This document shows positions 19,002-25,729 of a stretch of 61,703 nt of DNA, piece after piece. The notes under the pieces were generated by a model. The model saw only the letters and a program-made list of their open reading frames with translations. It was not told the DNA's origin and searched no databases. The position numbers were made by a program, and so were the translations under genes. How positions within the stretch are numbered: the stretch's first letter is position 1; each line of letters opens with the position of its first letter. Origin of the DNA: Nonomuraea corallina (lineage in GTDB: Bacteria; Actinomycetota; Actinomycetes; Streptosporangiales; Streptosporangiaceae); NCBI RefSeq assembly GCF_027620315.1, contig NZ_JAPNNL010000021.1, positions 1 to 61,703 of the forward strand, in the 5' to 3' direction.

Positions 19002-19610
19002 TCAGGCGTTCGACCGCCCGGCGAGCAGGAGCCGGCAGGCGATGCGCAGGTCGTCCTCCATCTGGTGGATCGGCAGCCGCCCGTTGAGCGCCGACTGCAG
19101 CACCCCGTACCAGCACTGCACCAGCAGCCGCACCAGCGTGACGTCCGCCGGGGCGGGCTCGGGCAGGGCGAGCGTGCGCAGGATGAGGTCGCGGGAGGTG
19201 TCCTCGATCCGGGCGGCGTCGGCGACCACGGACGGGTTGGCGGTCGCGGCGGCCTGGAGCATCGCGGCGGCGAGCACGGGCCGGCGCAGCAGCTTGCAGC
19301 TGGCCTGGACGAGCACGTCGGCGACCGCGTCCTCCGGCGGCGTGCCGGGCGGCGGGCCCGCGACGCCCCGGCCGAACCCGTCGATCTGCTCGGCGAGCAC
19401 CGCCGTGAACAGATGGATCTTGGAAGGGAAGTAGCGGTAGAGGGTGGCGATGGCCACCCCCGCCTCCTTGGCCACCTCGTGCATCTGCACGCGCTCCAGG
19501 TCCCTGTCGGACCCGATGCGCGCCGCCGCCCCGAGGATGCGCAGGTGGCGCGCCCGCTGCTCCGGCGAGCTGGGCTCGGCCGGTGTCCTGACCTCGGCGA
19601 TCCGCGGCAC
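19002..19610 (-). CDS. TetR-family regulator (KstR-related)
   Basis: A 202-residue TetR protein. The DNA-binding helices are in VQMHEVAKEAGVAIATLYRYFPSKIHLFTAVL, close in wording to KstR, the steroid repressor. The remainder is the variable ligand-binding part. The GTG start at 19610 is supported by GGAGGGAG just upstream and gives a standard TetR length. It lies between the chsH2 operon, on the same strand downstream, and the divergent flavin reductase. Both of those promoters contain the same 15-bp inverted repeat, so it probably represses both and itself, with an acyl-CoA or steroid acid as ligand. The ligand is inference only. Confidence 0.85.
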   Translation of the reverse strand: MPRIAEVRTPAEPSSPEQRARHLRILGAAARIGSDRDLERVQMHEVAKEAGVAIATLYRYFPSKIHLFTAVLAEQIDGFGRGVAGPPPGTPPEDAVADVLVQASCKLLRRPVLAAAMLQAAATANPSVVADAARIEDTSRDLILRTLALPEPAPADVTLVRLLVQCWYGVLQSALNGRLPIHQMEDDLRIACRLLLAGRSNA

Positions 19611-19678
19611 CCGCTCCCTCCGCCCGGTCCGTGGGATGGGACGACGATACCCGCCTCCGGCCGCCCCCGGCCCCGGCC

Positions 19679-19693
19679 TTCCGCTCAACGGGA
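19679..19693. promoter_or_regulatory. Operator TTCCGCTCAACGGGA between TetR and flavin reductase genes
   Basis: The partner of the site at 18974-18988 (13 of 15 bases identical). It lies 69 nt before the TetR start and 67 nt before the flavin reductase start, suited to control both. Confidence 0.5.
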
Positions 19694-19760
19694 TACCGGT
19701 CGCGGAATGCCGGGCCGGGGTTTGGTGGTTCGATGGGTCAAGCGTGTGTGAGGGGAAGTC

Positions 19761-20318
19761 ATGACAGCCGAGTTCGCCGACGACGAGCCCACGGCGGACC
19801 CGCCCGCGCCGGCGGAGTTCCGCCGGGCGATGGGGAGGTTCGCCAGCGGGGTGACCGTGATCACCGGGCTCGACGAGGGCGGGCCCGTCGGTTTCGCGTG
19901 CCAGTCGTTCGCCTCGGTGTCGCTGGAGCCGCCGCTGGTCCTGTTCTGCGCCGATCATCGCGGGCGGGCCTGGCCGCGCATCAGGAAGAGCGGCCGGTTC
20001 TGCGTGAACGTCCTCGGCGAGGGCCAGACCGAGCTGTGCCGGCGGTTCGGGTCCAGCACGGGCAGGAAGTTCGACGGCCTCGGCTGGGACCTGTCCCGCT
20101 GGGGCGTCCCGGCGCTGCGCGAGGTGCTGCTGCGGGTGCACGGCGAGGTGCGCGACGTGCACGCGGCGGGCGACCACGACGTGGTCATCGGGCTGGTACG
20201 GGAGCTCGAACCGGTCAGGGAGCAGCGGCCGATGCTGTTCTACCGCGGCCGGTTCGGCGTGGGCGAGCGGCCGCCCGGCGAGCCGGGCGCCCACCTGTGG
20301 AGCTGGGGCGACTACTGA
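19761..20318 (+). CDS. Flavin reductase of two-component monooxygenase (HsaB-like)
   Basis: A 185-residue flavin reductase (FMN-binding split barrel) that would hand reduced flavin to a separate oxygenase. FRRAMGRFASGVTVITG, VGFACQSFASVSLEPPLVLFC and SGRFCVNVLGEGQ are close to HsaB, the reductase of the steroid A-ring hydroxylase HsaAB, but no oxygenase gene lies nearby. ATG with a strong GAGGGGAAG ribosome site. The 3' end, stop included, is repeated in two diverged downstream copies. The steroid link is supported by context; other HpaC-type roles are possible. Confidence 0.82.
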   Translation: MTAEFADDEPTADPPAPAEFRRAMGRFASGVTVITGLDEGGPVGFACQSFASVSLEPPLVLFCADHRGRAWPRIRKSGRFCVNVLGEGQTELCRRFGSSTGRKFDGLGWDLSRWGVPALREVLLRVHGEVRDVHAAGDHDVVIGLVRELEPVREQRPMLFYRGRFGVGERPPGEPGAHLWSWGDY

Positions 20319-20394
20319 CCGGGGCGCCCGCCTGCGGAGCCGGCGGCTGCTGAGCCGGACGCCCGCCTGTGGAGCCGGCGGTTACCGAGCCCGG
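20288..20394 (+). repeat. Three diverged copies of the flavin reductase 3' end (35-37 bp)
   Basis: Copies begin at 20288, 20325 and 20360. The first ends in GCGACTACTGACC and holds the real stop (20316-20318). The second ends in CGGCTGCTGAGCC. The third ends in CGGTTACCGAGCC. The TTA of the third copy is the reverse stop codon of the convergent IclR gene, so the array has grown up to, and into, its neighbour. Confidence 0.75.
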
Positions 20395-21185
20395 TCTCGG
20401 CCGGTGGTGAGCAGCCGCAGCTCGGGTGCCCGTCCCCGGTGCGGCGCCTCGGGCGCGGGGGCCAGCGCCCGTGCGGCCTGCCGTGCGGCGTCCGCGACCA
20501 GCGGCGCCACCCGCTCCAGCGGCGCGCGGGAGTCTCCCGCCAGTGAGATGGCCGCCAGCGGCCCCCGGGGGCCGCGGATCGCCGCCGCGACCGAGGTGAC
20601 GCCGGGGAAGCAGTCGCCGCGTTCGAAGGCCAGCCCGCGGCGCTGCCGGATCCGGTGCAGCTCCTGGTGCAGGGAGCCCGGGTCGCCGACGAGCGCGTGC
20701 GCCCGCTCCGGCGCCAGCCAGGCGAGGATCGCCCTGCCGAGCGCGGTGGCGTGGGCGGGAGACCGCCCTCCGACCCGCGTCGGCACCGACCGGGCGGACC
20801 GGCCGCCGGCCTTGTCCAGGTAGTGGACGTCCGCGCCGTCGAGGACGGCGAGGTGGGCGACCAGGCCGGTGTTCAGCTGGAGCTCGTGCAGCAGCGGCGC
20901 GGCGGCCTCGCGGATCTCGCCGTGACCGCCGCCCCCGCCGCCGAGGCCGAGCGCGCGCCGGCCGAGCCCGTAGCCCGAGGAGGTGTGGTCCAGCCAGTCG
21001 AGCCGGACGAGCTGGTCGAGGATGCGGTGCGCGGTCGAGCGCGGCAGCCGCGTGCGGCGGGCCACGTCCTCCAGGGTGAGGCGGGCGGACCGGCCGGCGA
21101 ACGCGTCCATGATGAGCGTCATCCGCTCCACCATGGACGGCGGCGGCCCGGGGTCGGTGCTGAGATCGGTGCTGAGAGAGGTCAT
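20382..21185 (-). CDS. IclR-family transcriptional regulator
   Basis: A 267-residue regulator with an N-terminal winged helix (LTLEDVARRTRLPRSTAHRILDQLVRLDWL) and a C-terminal IclR effector domain (GLVAHLAVLDGADVHYLDK, RVGGRSPAHATALGRAILAWLAP, AFERGDCFPGVTSVAAAIRG). IclR proteins of actinomycetes commonly control aromatic or beta-ketoadipate genes. Start ATG 21185 is chosen; the open frame continues 31 codons upstream but reads poorly. It is divergently independent of the thioesterase operon despite the same strand, with a 150-bp gap and its own palindrome. Targets are unknown. The pcaF twin operator is a candidate. Confidence 0.87.
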   Translation of the reverse strand: MTSLSTDLSTDPGPPPSMVERMTLIMDAFAGRSARLTLEDVARRTRLPRSTAHRILDQLVRLDWLDHTSSGYGLGRRALGLGGGGGGHGEIREAAAPLLHELQLNTGLVAHLAVLDGADVHYLDKAGGRSARSVPTRVGGRSPAHATALGRAILAWLAPERAHALVGDPGSLHQELHRIRQRRGLAFERGDCFPGVTSVAAAIRGPRGPLAAISLAGDSRAPLERVAPLVADAARQAARALAPAPEAPHRGRAPELRLLTTGRDRAR

Positions 21186-21211
21186 CGCACCCGCCAAAGC
21201 TGAAATGAATT

Positions 21212-21231
21212 CTTGTGTGGACACTAACAAG
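21212..21231 (-). promoter_or_regulatory. Palindrome upstream of the IclR gene
   Basis: CTTGTGTGGACACTAACAAG contains the perfect core GTGT-GG-ACAC and matching outer CTTGT/ACAAG arms. At 27-46 nt before the start it is well placed for autoregulation. Confidence 0.4.
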
Positions 21232-21335
21232 GCGGCATCCCCGGTGGGAAGCCGTACGAGGTTCGCCGTGTCACCCACGCGCGCCGAGACCGGGAGGAGC
21301 TTTCCGCGCCGGGACGTCGAGGGCCTTGCCGGGGT

Positions 21336-22160
21336 TCAGGCGCTGAGCCGCATGGTCTGCTCGGCGACCCCGGCCAGGGTCTCGCCGTCCTGCCAGAGGC
21401 CGACCCGGCCGGCGGCGATGCGGCCGGCGCGGGCCACCAGGCTCACGTCGAGCAGGACCCACTCGGCGACCGGCCCGCCGAACAGCCGCAGCGACGCGCT
21501 GACGGTCGTCACCCGGGGCCTTCCGGGCAGGGTCCGGCGCAGCAGGTAGGGGACGTGGTCGCTGACCACGGCGAGCCGTACCTCGTCCGGCACGTCGCAG
21601 AGCACCCGCGCCCACAGCAGGGCCGAGCCCGGCGACCGGCCGGCGACGCGCACGTCGAGCATCATCGCGGCGCCCGGCCCCGACTCGTACGAACGCTCCG
21701 GGCACTCCAGCGGCCCGGGAACCCGGGGCGGCGGGACCGCGCGCTGCCCGGGAGCCACCTCTGCGGACACGACCGCCCCCGCGAGCACAGCCGTCCCTGC
21801 GGCGGTGACCGTCCCCTCGGCTGCGGCCGGCGCCTCGGGGGCGGCCGGCGCGGCGGTGGCCGGGGTCTCGACGACGGCGGTGGCGGTGAGCGCGGTGCGG
21901 CCGTCCTCGTCGGCGTCGAGCCGGCAGTGGGCCAGCGCCCGGCCCTCGGCGAGCACGTCGCACCGTACCGAGAGCCGCGAGCCGAGCGTGACGGGCCGGA
22001 CGAAGGCCGCCGACAGGTCGCGCAGCCGCCGCCCGGTGGCGTGCTGGGCGGCGTCGGCGAGCAGGCCGAGCCCCCAGCCGCCGAAGAGCGCGCCGGTCCC
22101 GGAGCACAGCTCGCGGGACACGGGCACGTCGAACGGCCGGCCGTCGAGCGGCCAGGTCAT
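21336..22160 (-). CDS. Acyl-CoA thioesterase, TesB-like double hot-dog
   Basis: A 274-residue protein. The N-terminal half begins FDVPVSRELCSGTGALFGGWGLGLLADA, and the C-terminal half contains SALLWARVLCDVPDEVRLAVVSDHVPYLL, as in TesB-type thioesterases that hydrolyse acyl-CoA. The two halves are separated by an Ala/Pro/Val-rich linker (about 100-140). The start overlaps the upstream UGSC gene by ATGA, making it the third cistron of a coupled operon. The acyl substrate is unknown. The catalytic Asp/Gln/Thr set of TesB cannot be placed with confidence. Confidence 0.75.
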   Translation of the reverse strand: MTWPLDGRPFDVPVSRELCSGTGALFGGWGLGLLADAAQHATGRRLRDLSAAFVRPVTLGSRLSVRCDVLAEGRALAHCRLDADEDGRTALTATAVVETPATAAPAAPEAPAAAEGTVTAAGTAVLAGAVVSAEVAPGQRAVPPPRVPGPLECPERSYESGPGAAMMLDVRVAGRSPGSALLWARVLCDVPDEVRLAVVSDHVPYLLRRTLPGRPRVTTVSASLRLFGGPVAEWVLLDVSLVARAGRIAAGRVGLWQDGETLAGVAEQTMRLSA

Positions 22161-23869
22161 CGCCTGATCACGGGCTTGGTCACCGAGTTGGTGCCGCCGA
22201 AGCAGAACTGGCTGCGCCCGGCCTTGGCGCCGACCACGAACAGCTCGAAGCAGTCGGCGGACGGGTTGACGGTGACGGGGGTCTCCGGCGCGTCGAGCAG
22301 CCAGCGCAGCTCGGGGTGCGAGGTCTCGAACGCGGGCATCGACTGGTTGAGCATGAGCTGGCGGAACGGCAGCTTGGTGCGCCGGTGGATGGCCTCGCGG
22401 ATGTCGGCCGGGGTCCATCCGGCGGCGGCGAACACGGCGGCGTGGTCGGGCGACATCAGCAGCAGGTTGGCGAAGGTGCCGTGGAACGGGTAGCCGGCCT
22501 CCAGCGGCGCGTCCTTCTTGATCAGCCAGGCGCCGGCGGACGGGGTGCCGACGGCCTGGGAGGTGAGCGTGGACCAGCTCTCGATCAGCTTCTCCGGGTC
22601 GCTGTTCTGGAAGTCGAAGAACTCGGTCATCCCGTACGGCACGTTGACCGTGACCGTGGAGTCCTCCAGCGCGTAGCCCTGCTGCACCCGCCACGGCTCC
22701 CACGGCGTGCGCTCCTCGTTCTCGGCGACGCACGCGGAGAACTTCATCGGCGTGCCGATGGTGTCCAGGTCGGTGATGCCGGGGTAGGACAGGCCGACGT
22801 TCATCATGATCAGCCGCAGGGCGCGGCCGATGGCGACGTTGACCTCGGAGATGGAGCCGGGGCCGAGCGCGCACATGCCGCGGTTCATGCCGATCTCGTC
22901 GGCGATCGGGCCGGACACCAGCACCACGGGCGCCTGCGGGCCGGTGGACATGGCCCAGGTGCGCAGCCCGATGGACGGGTCCAGCACGCACTCCATCATG
23001 GCCATGATGACCGGCATGGTCTCGGGCCTGCAGCCGGCCATGACGGCGTTGGCCGCGATCTTCTCGACCGTGCCGATGCCGAAGCCGGGGGCGAAGTCGC
23101 CCACCACGTGCCCGCCGTCCAGCCCGGACGCCGCGACCATGGCCTCGACCTTGGCCCGGGTGGGCGGCACCAGCGGCATGCCGTCGCTCCAGCCGTTGGC
23201 GATGAAGCGGCGCTGCATCTCGTCGAACGCCTCCAGCAGGTCGCCGCCGTCGAAGCGCAGCTCGGGGGCGCTCTCCAGGACCATCGAGGCGAACTCCGGC
23301 AGCTCGTCGAACACCGCCCGCGGCTTGGTCAGGCACTCCACCACCTCGGCGAACGAGTCCTCGACCATGCGGTGGATCTCGGCGGTGTCCTTGTTGGAGA
23401 AGCACTCGGGCACGATGACCGGGCAGGCCTCGGGCACGCCGAAGGTCTTGGCGCTGAAGCGGGCGTCCTCGTCGAAGACCTCGGCGGTGTAGCCGACCGC
23501 GGGCACGCCGCGCCGCTCCACCTCGCACAGGTCGCGGATGAGCCACGAGGTGCAGCTGCCGCAGTCGGCGGAGGTGCCGACCAGGGCGTCGACCTTCTCC
23601 TCGATGAAGCGGAGCTGCTCCTCCGACAGGTAGCGGGTGGTGCCGCCGAGCGCGCCGGTCATCTCGACGAACGTCACGCCCTCGTAGGCGTCCTCGATCA
23701 GTTCGCGCGCCCTGGCCAGCGCGTCGAGGCCGTTCTGCTTGCCGTTCCAGTAGAGCGCCACCGTGGCGCCGTCGAGCGTGCCGGGCCGGGGCGCGGGCGG
23801 GAAGCGGTCGCCGTCGGCGTGGGATCGGGGCGTGGCCACCGGGTTGACGATGCTCAGCTGGGCACTCAT
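22157..23869 (-). CDS. UGSC-family protein with Cys-Gly-Ser-Cys motif and a large C-terminal domain
   Basis: A 570-residue protein of unproven function. Residues about 30-200 match the UGSC family, redox-like proteins named for a selenocysteine-Gly-Ser-Cys motif; here it is cysteine, C103-G-S-C106 in GTSADCGSCTSW. The C-terminal 350 residues (NGWSDGMPLVPPTRAKVEAM, ANAVMAGCRPETMPVIMA, GTFANLLLMSPDHAAVF) form a separate conserved domain I cannot assign to a reaction. It is soluble, with no signal peptide. It overlaps the small NifU-like gene upstream and the thioesterase downstream by four bases each, so the three probably act together. A thiol-based acyl or C-S bond chemistry is conceivable. 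Confidence 0.6.
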   Translation of the reverse strand: MSAQLSIVNPVATPRSHADGDRFPPAPRPGTLDGATVALYWNGKQNGLDALARARELIEDAYEGVTFVEMTGALGGTTRYLSEEQLRFIEEKVDALVGTSADCGSCTSWLIRDLCEVERRGVPAVGYTAEVFDEDARFSAKTFGVPEACPVIVPECFSNKDTAEIHRMVEDSFAEVVECLTKPRAVFDELPEFASMVLESAPELRFDGGDLLEAFDEMQRRFIANGWSDGMPLVPPTRAKVEAMVAASGLDGGHVVGDFAPGFGIGTVEKIAANAVMAGCRPETMPVIMAMMECVLDPSIGLRTWAMSTGPQAPVVLVSGPIADEIGMNRGMCALGPGSISEVNVAIGRALRLIMMNVGLSYPGITDLDTIGTPMKFSACVAENEERTPWEPWRVQQGYALEDSTVTVNVPYGMTEFFDFQNSDPEKLIESWSTLTSQAVGTPSAGAWLIKKDAPLEAGYPFHGTFANLLLMSPDHAAVFAAAGWTPADIREAIHRRTKLPFRQLMLNQSMPAFETSHPELRWLLDAPETPVTVNPSADCFELFVVGAKAGRSQFCFGGTNSVTKPVIRR

Positions 23870-24117
23870 GACAGGACCTCCACCACGATCTCCGTTCCTG
23901 GGCTGCGGCGGCGCAGCGTCTCCGCCATGAGCTGGCGCAGCTCGTGCTGCGGCAGGATGCAGACGTCGTCCTTGCAGTCGGGGCCCGCGTCGCCGGGCCG
24001 GTATCCGACCCGGATCGTGCCGGCGTCCTCCGCCAGCAGCACGAGCTCGCCGCCGTCCCGGCGGACCATCCGCTCGAACTCCGCCACCAGCCTCGTTCCT
24101 GTCGACTCCACCGCCAT
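23866..24117 (-). CDS. Small NifU-like domain protein
   Basis: An 83-residue protein. FERMVRRDGGELVLLAEDAGTIRVGYRPG recalls the C-terminal NifU/Nfu domain (the DGGxxxLL strand), but the usual CxxC cluster ligand is replaced by C48-x4-C53 in PDCKDDVC. It may therefore bind iron-sulfur or metal differently, or act as a small partner subunit. The start MAVEST is chosen because the longer frame would run into the operator. Its stop overlaps the UGSC start (ATGA). It is the first gene of the operon and lies behind the TCAGGTACCTAGTTTT repeats. Confidence 0.6.
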   Translation of the reverse strand: MAVESTGTRLVAEFERMVRRDGGELVLLAEDAGTIRVGYRPGDAGPDCKDDVCILPQHELRQLMAETLRRRSPGTEIVVEVLS

Positions 24118-24137
24118 CACCACCCTTGTTTCCGTAA

Positions 24138-24208
24138 TCAGGTACCTAGTTTTACAGCCGATCCAGACGGTCACAAGAGGTCTGGGCCCAATTCAGGTAC
24201 CTAGTTTT
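24138..24208 (-). promoter_or_regulatory. Two direct copies of TCAGGTACCTAGTTTT flanking the operon promoter
   Basis: Identical 16-mers at 24138-24153 and 24193-24208, 55 bp apart, each containing the palindrome AGGTACCT. On the minus strand a TTGTGA / TAAAAC pair with a 16-nt spacer lies between and over the proximal copy, so binding there should block transcription of the NifU-like/UGSC/thioesterase operon. The adjacent GntR protein is the natural candidate. Confidence 0.6.
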
Positions 24209-24216
24209 TCCCAGCT

Positions 24217-24230
24217 ATGATTTCTATCAT
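24217..24230. promoter_or_regulatory. Inverted repeat ATGAT-TTCT-ATCAT
   Basis: A perfect 5-bp-arm palindrome in an AT-rich patch just upstream of the twin 16-mers and downstream of the GntR gene. It may be a further regulator site or part of a GntR terminator, though no T-run follows. Confidence 0.3.
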
Positions 24231-24283
24231 TACTAAGATAAGCTGAGACAGTGGCAAGGCTCAAGCGGGTGTCCGCGGGAAGG

Positions 24284-25030
24284 TCAGGACGGCTCGCGCA
24301 CGTCCGACCAGTCGATCACCTGGGCGAGCTGACGCGGATACCCCTCGCGCAGCCGCCGGCCGAACTCCTCCTCCAGCTCCCGCATGGCCTCGCGGGCGAG
24401 GCCCGCCTCGCGCGCCGCCACCGCCGCGTGCACGGCGCGCAGCCGGCCCAGCACCTCGGCGCGATACGGCTCGTCGGGCGCGAACCCGGCGCTGTTGACG
24501 ATGGCCCGCAGGGCCGGGCTGAGGAAGGCGAACACCTCGTTGTGGCTGCTCTCGGCCAGATGCCGCCAGTAGGTCTCGTACGCCGCGGAGAAGGCCCGGT
24601 AGGAGCCGAGCCCCCGCTCGATCGCGTCGAGGTCGCCGGCCATCGCGGCCACCTCCTCCTCGGTGGCGTTCAGCGCGGCCAGCTCCGCCATCCCGGGCTC
24701 GATCATCACCCGGGCGTCCAGCACCGCCCGCAGCGGCGCCCCGGCGAACTGCAGCAGCAGGGCGATGGTGGAGGCGAGGTTGGACCAGCCGGGCTGGGCG
24801 ATCTCCGGCCCCCCGTTCGGCCCCGGCCGCATGACGATCAACCCCTGGTGCTCCAGGAACCGCAGCGCCTCCCGGTAGGTGCCCCGCCCCACGCCGTGCC
24901 GCCGCATCGCCTCGGTCTCCGGCAGGTAGCGGTCGCCGGGGCCCATGCCGCCGGCCCGCATCGTCTCCACGATCTGCCGGGCCACCTCCAGGGACAGCTT
25001 GGGGCGGCGCTCCCCGGATTCGACTCGCAT
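24284..25030 (-). CDS. GntR-family regulator, FadR subfamily
   Basis: A 248-residue regulator. An N-terminal winged helix (LSLEVARQIVETMR, LPETEAMRRHGVGRGTYREALRFLEHQGLI) is followed by an all-helical FCD ligand domain (LDARVMIEPGMAELAA, HLAESSHNEVF). FCD regulators typically sense organic acids or acyl compounds. ATG 25030 is preferred to a start eight codons upstream, which would crowd the divergent VOC gene. It lies directly upstream of the NifU-like/UGSC operon on the same strand. That operon's promoter carries a repeated 16-bp site, so local repression is likely. Confidence 0.85.
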   Translation of the reverse strand: MRVESGERRPKLSLEVARQIVETMRAGGMGPGDRYLPETEAMRRHGVGRGTYREALRFLEHQGLIVMRPGPNGGPEIAQPGWSNLASTIALLLQFAGAPLRAVLDARVMIEPGMAELAALNATEEEVAAMAGDLDAIERGLGSYRAFSAAYETYWRHLAESSHNEVFAFLSPALRAIVNSAGFAPDEPYRAEVLGRLRAVHAAVAAREAGLAREAMRELEEEFGRRLREGYPRQLAQVIDWSDVREPS

Positions 25031-25065
25031 CCGCAGATTGTACGCAGCACCCACGGGAGGACCCG

Positions 25066-25632
25066 ATGACCGATCTCGGCCTGCTGAACCTGTGTCACGT
25101 GGGCATCGCGGTGCCCAGCATCGCGGAGTTCACCCGCTCCTGGGGCGCGCTGCTGGGCGTCTCCGGCTGGCTCGTCCAGGAGATCGAGCAGCCTGCCGGC
25201 CTGCTGCAGCTGCACGGCGAGCGGCAGGGCCCGTCCCGGTCCAGGATCGCCATGGGCCGCCTGGCCGACACGGCGATCGAGCTGGTCGAGCCGCTGGACG
25301 GCCGCACCCGCACCTCGGCCTGGCTGGAGACGCGCGGCCCCGGCATCCACCATCTGGCCTTCTGGGTAGCCGACCTGGACCGCGCCGTGGCCGCGCTCGC
25401 CGATCACGCCGACATCACCTACTCCCCCGCGGCCCGCACGCAGCCGGTCTCGGCCGTGGCCCGCGGCCGGGGCCCCCTCCCCCTCGGGACGCAGGCCCCG
25501 GACCCGGACTTCTGGCTGTACGCGGAACCGCGCGGCGGCCAGGCCTCCTGGTGCCTGGAGCTCCTCGACGCGCGGCGCGCCGACGTCGTGCGCGCGACCT
25601 TCGGCGACCACCTCGTGTACCCCGCGTCATGA
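25066..25632 (+). CDS. VOC (glyoxalase/dioxygenase superfamily) protein
   Basis: A 188-residue vicinal-oxygen-chelate protein. LLNLCHVGIAVPSIAEFTRSW opens the first beta-alpha-beta unit with a metal-ligand His, and PGIHHLAFWVADLDRAVA gives the second His; IELVEPL and WCLELLD provide the Glu-type positions. The family includes glyoxalases, methylmalonyl-CoA epimerases and extradiol dioxygenases, and the sequence does not say which. An epimerase or isomerase would fit the acyl-CoA context. GGGAGG precedes the ATG. It is divergent from the GntR gene with 35 bp between starts. Confidence 0.75.
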   Translation: MTDLGLLNLCHVGIAVPSIAEFTRSWGALLGVSGWLVQEIEQPAGLLQLHGERQGPSRSRIAMGRLADTAIELVEPLDGRTRTSAWLETRGPGIHHLAFWVADLDRAVAALADHADITYSPAARTQPVSAVARGRGPLPLGTQAPDPDFWLYAEPRGGQASWCLELLDARRADVVRATFGDHLVYPAS

Positions 25633-25681
25633 TCGGCCGCCCCTAGGTCTTGCCGAGGAAGTGACACAGGCGACACTATAA

Positions 25682-25701
25682 GTCGCTATACGTCTAACGA
25701 C
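25682..25701 (+). promoter_or_regulatory. Site A of the GWCGYTA-N6-TRRCGAC operator family
   Basis: GTCGCTA-TACGTC-TAACGAC. Both halves match the consensus fully. It lies 29-48 nt before the GTG of the molybdenum hydroxylase large subunit. Confidence 0.65.
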
Positions 25702-25729
25702 GCGCCCCTGGCACCAACGGAGGTGGCCT

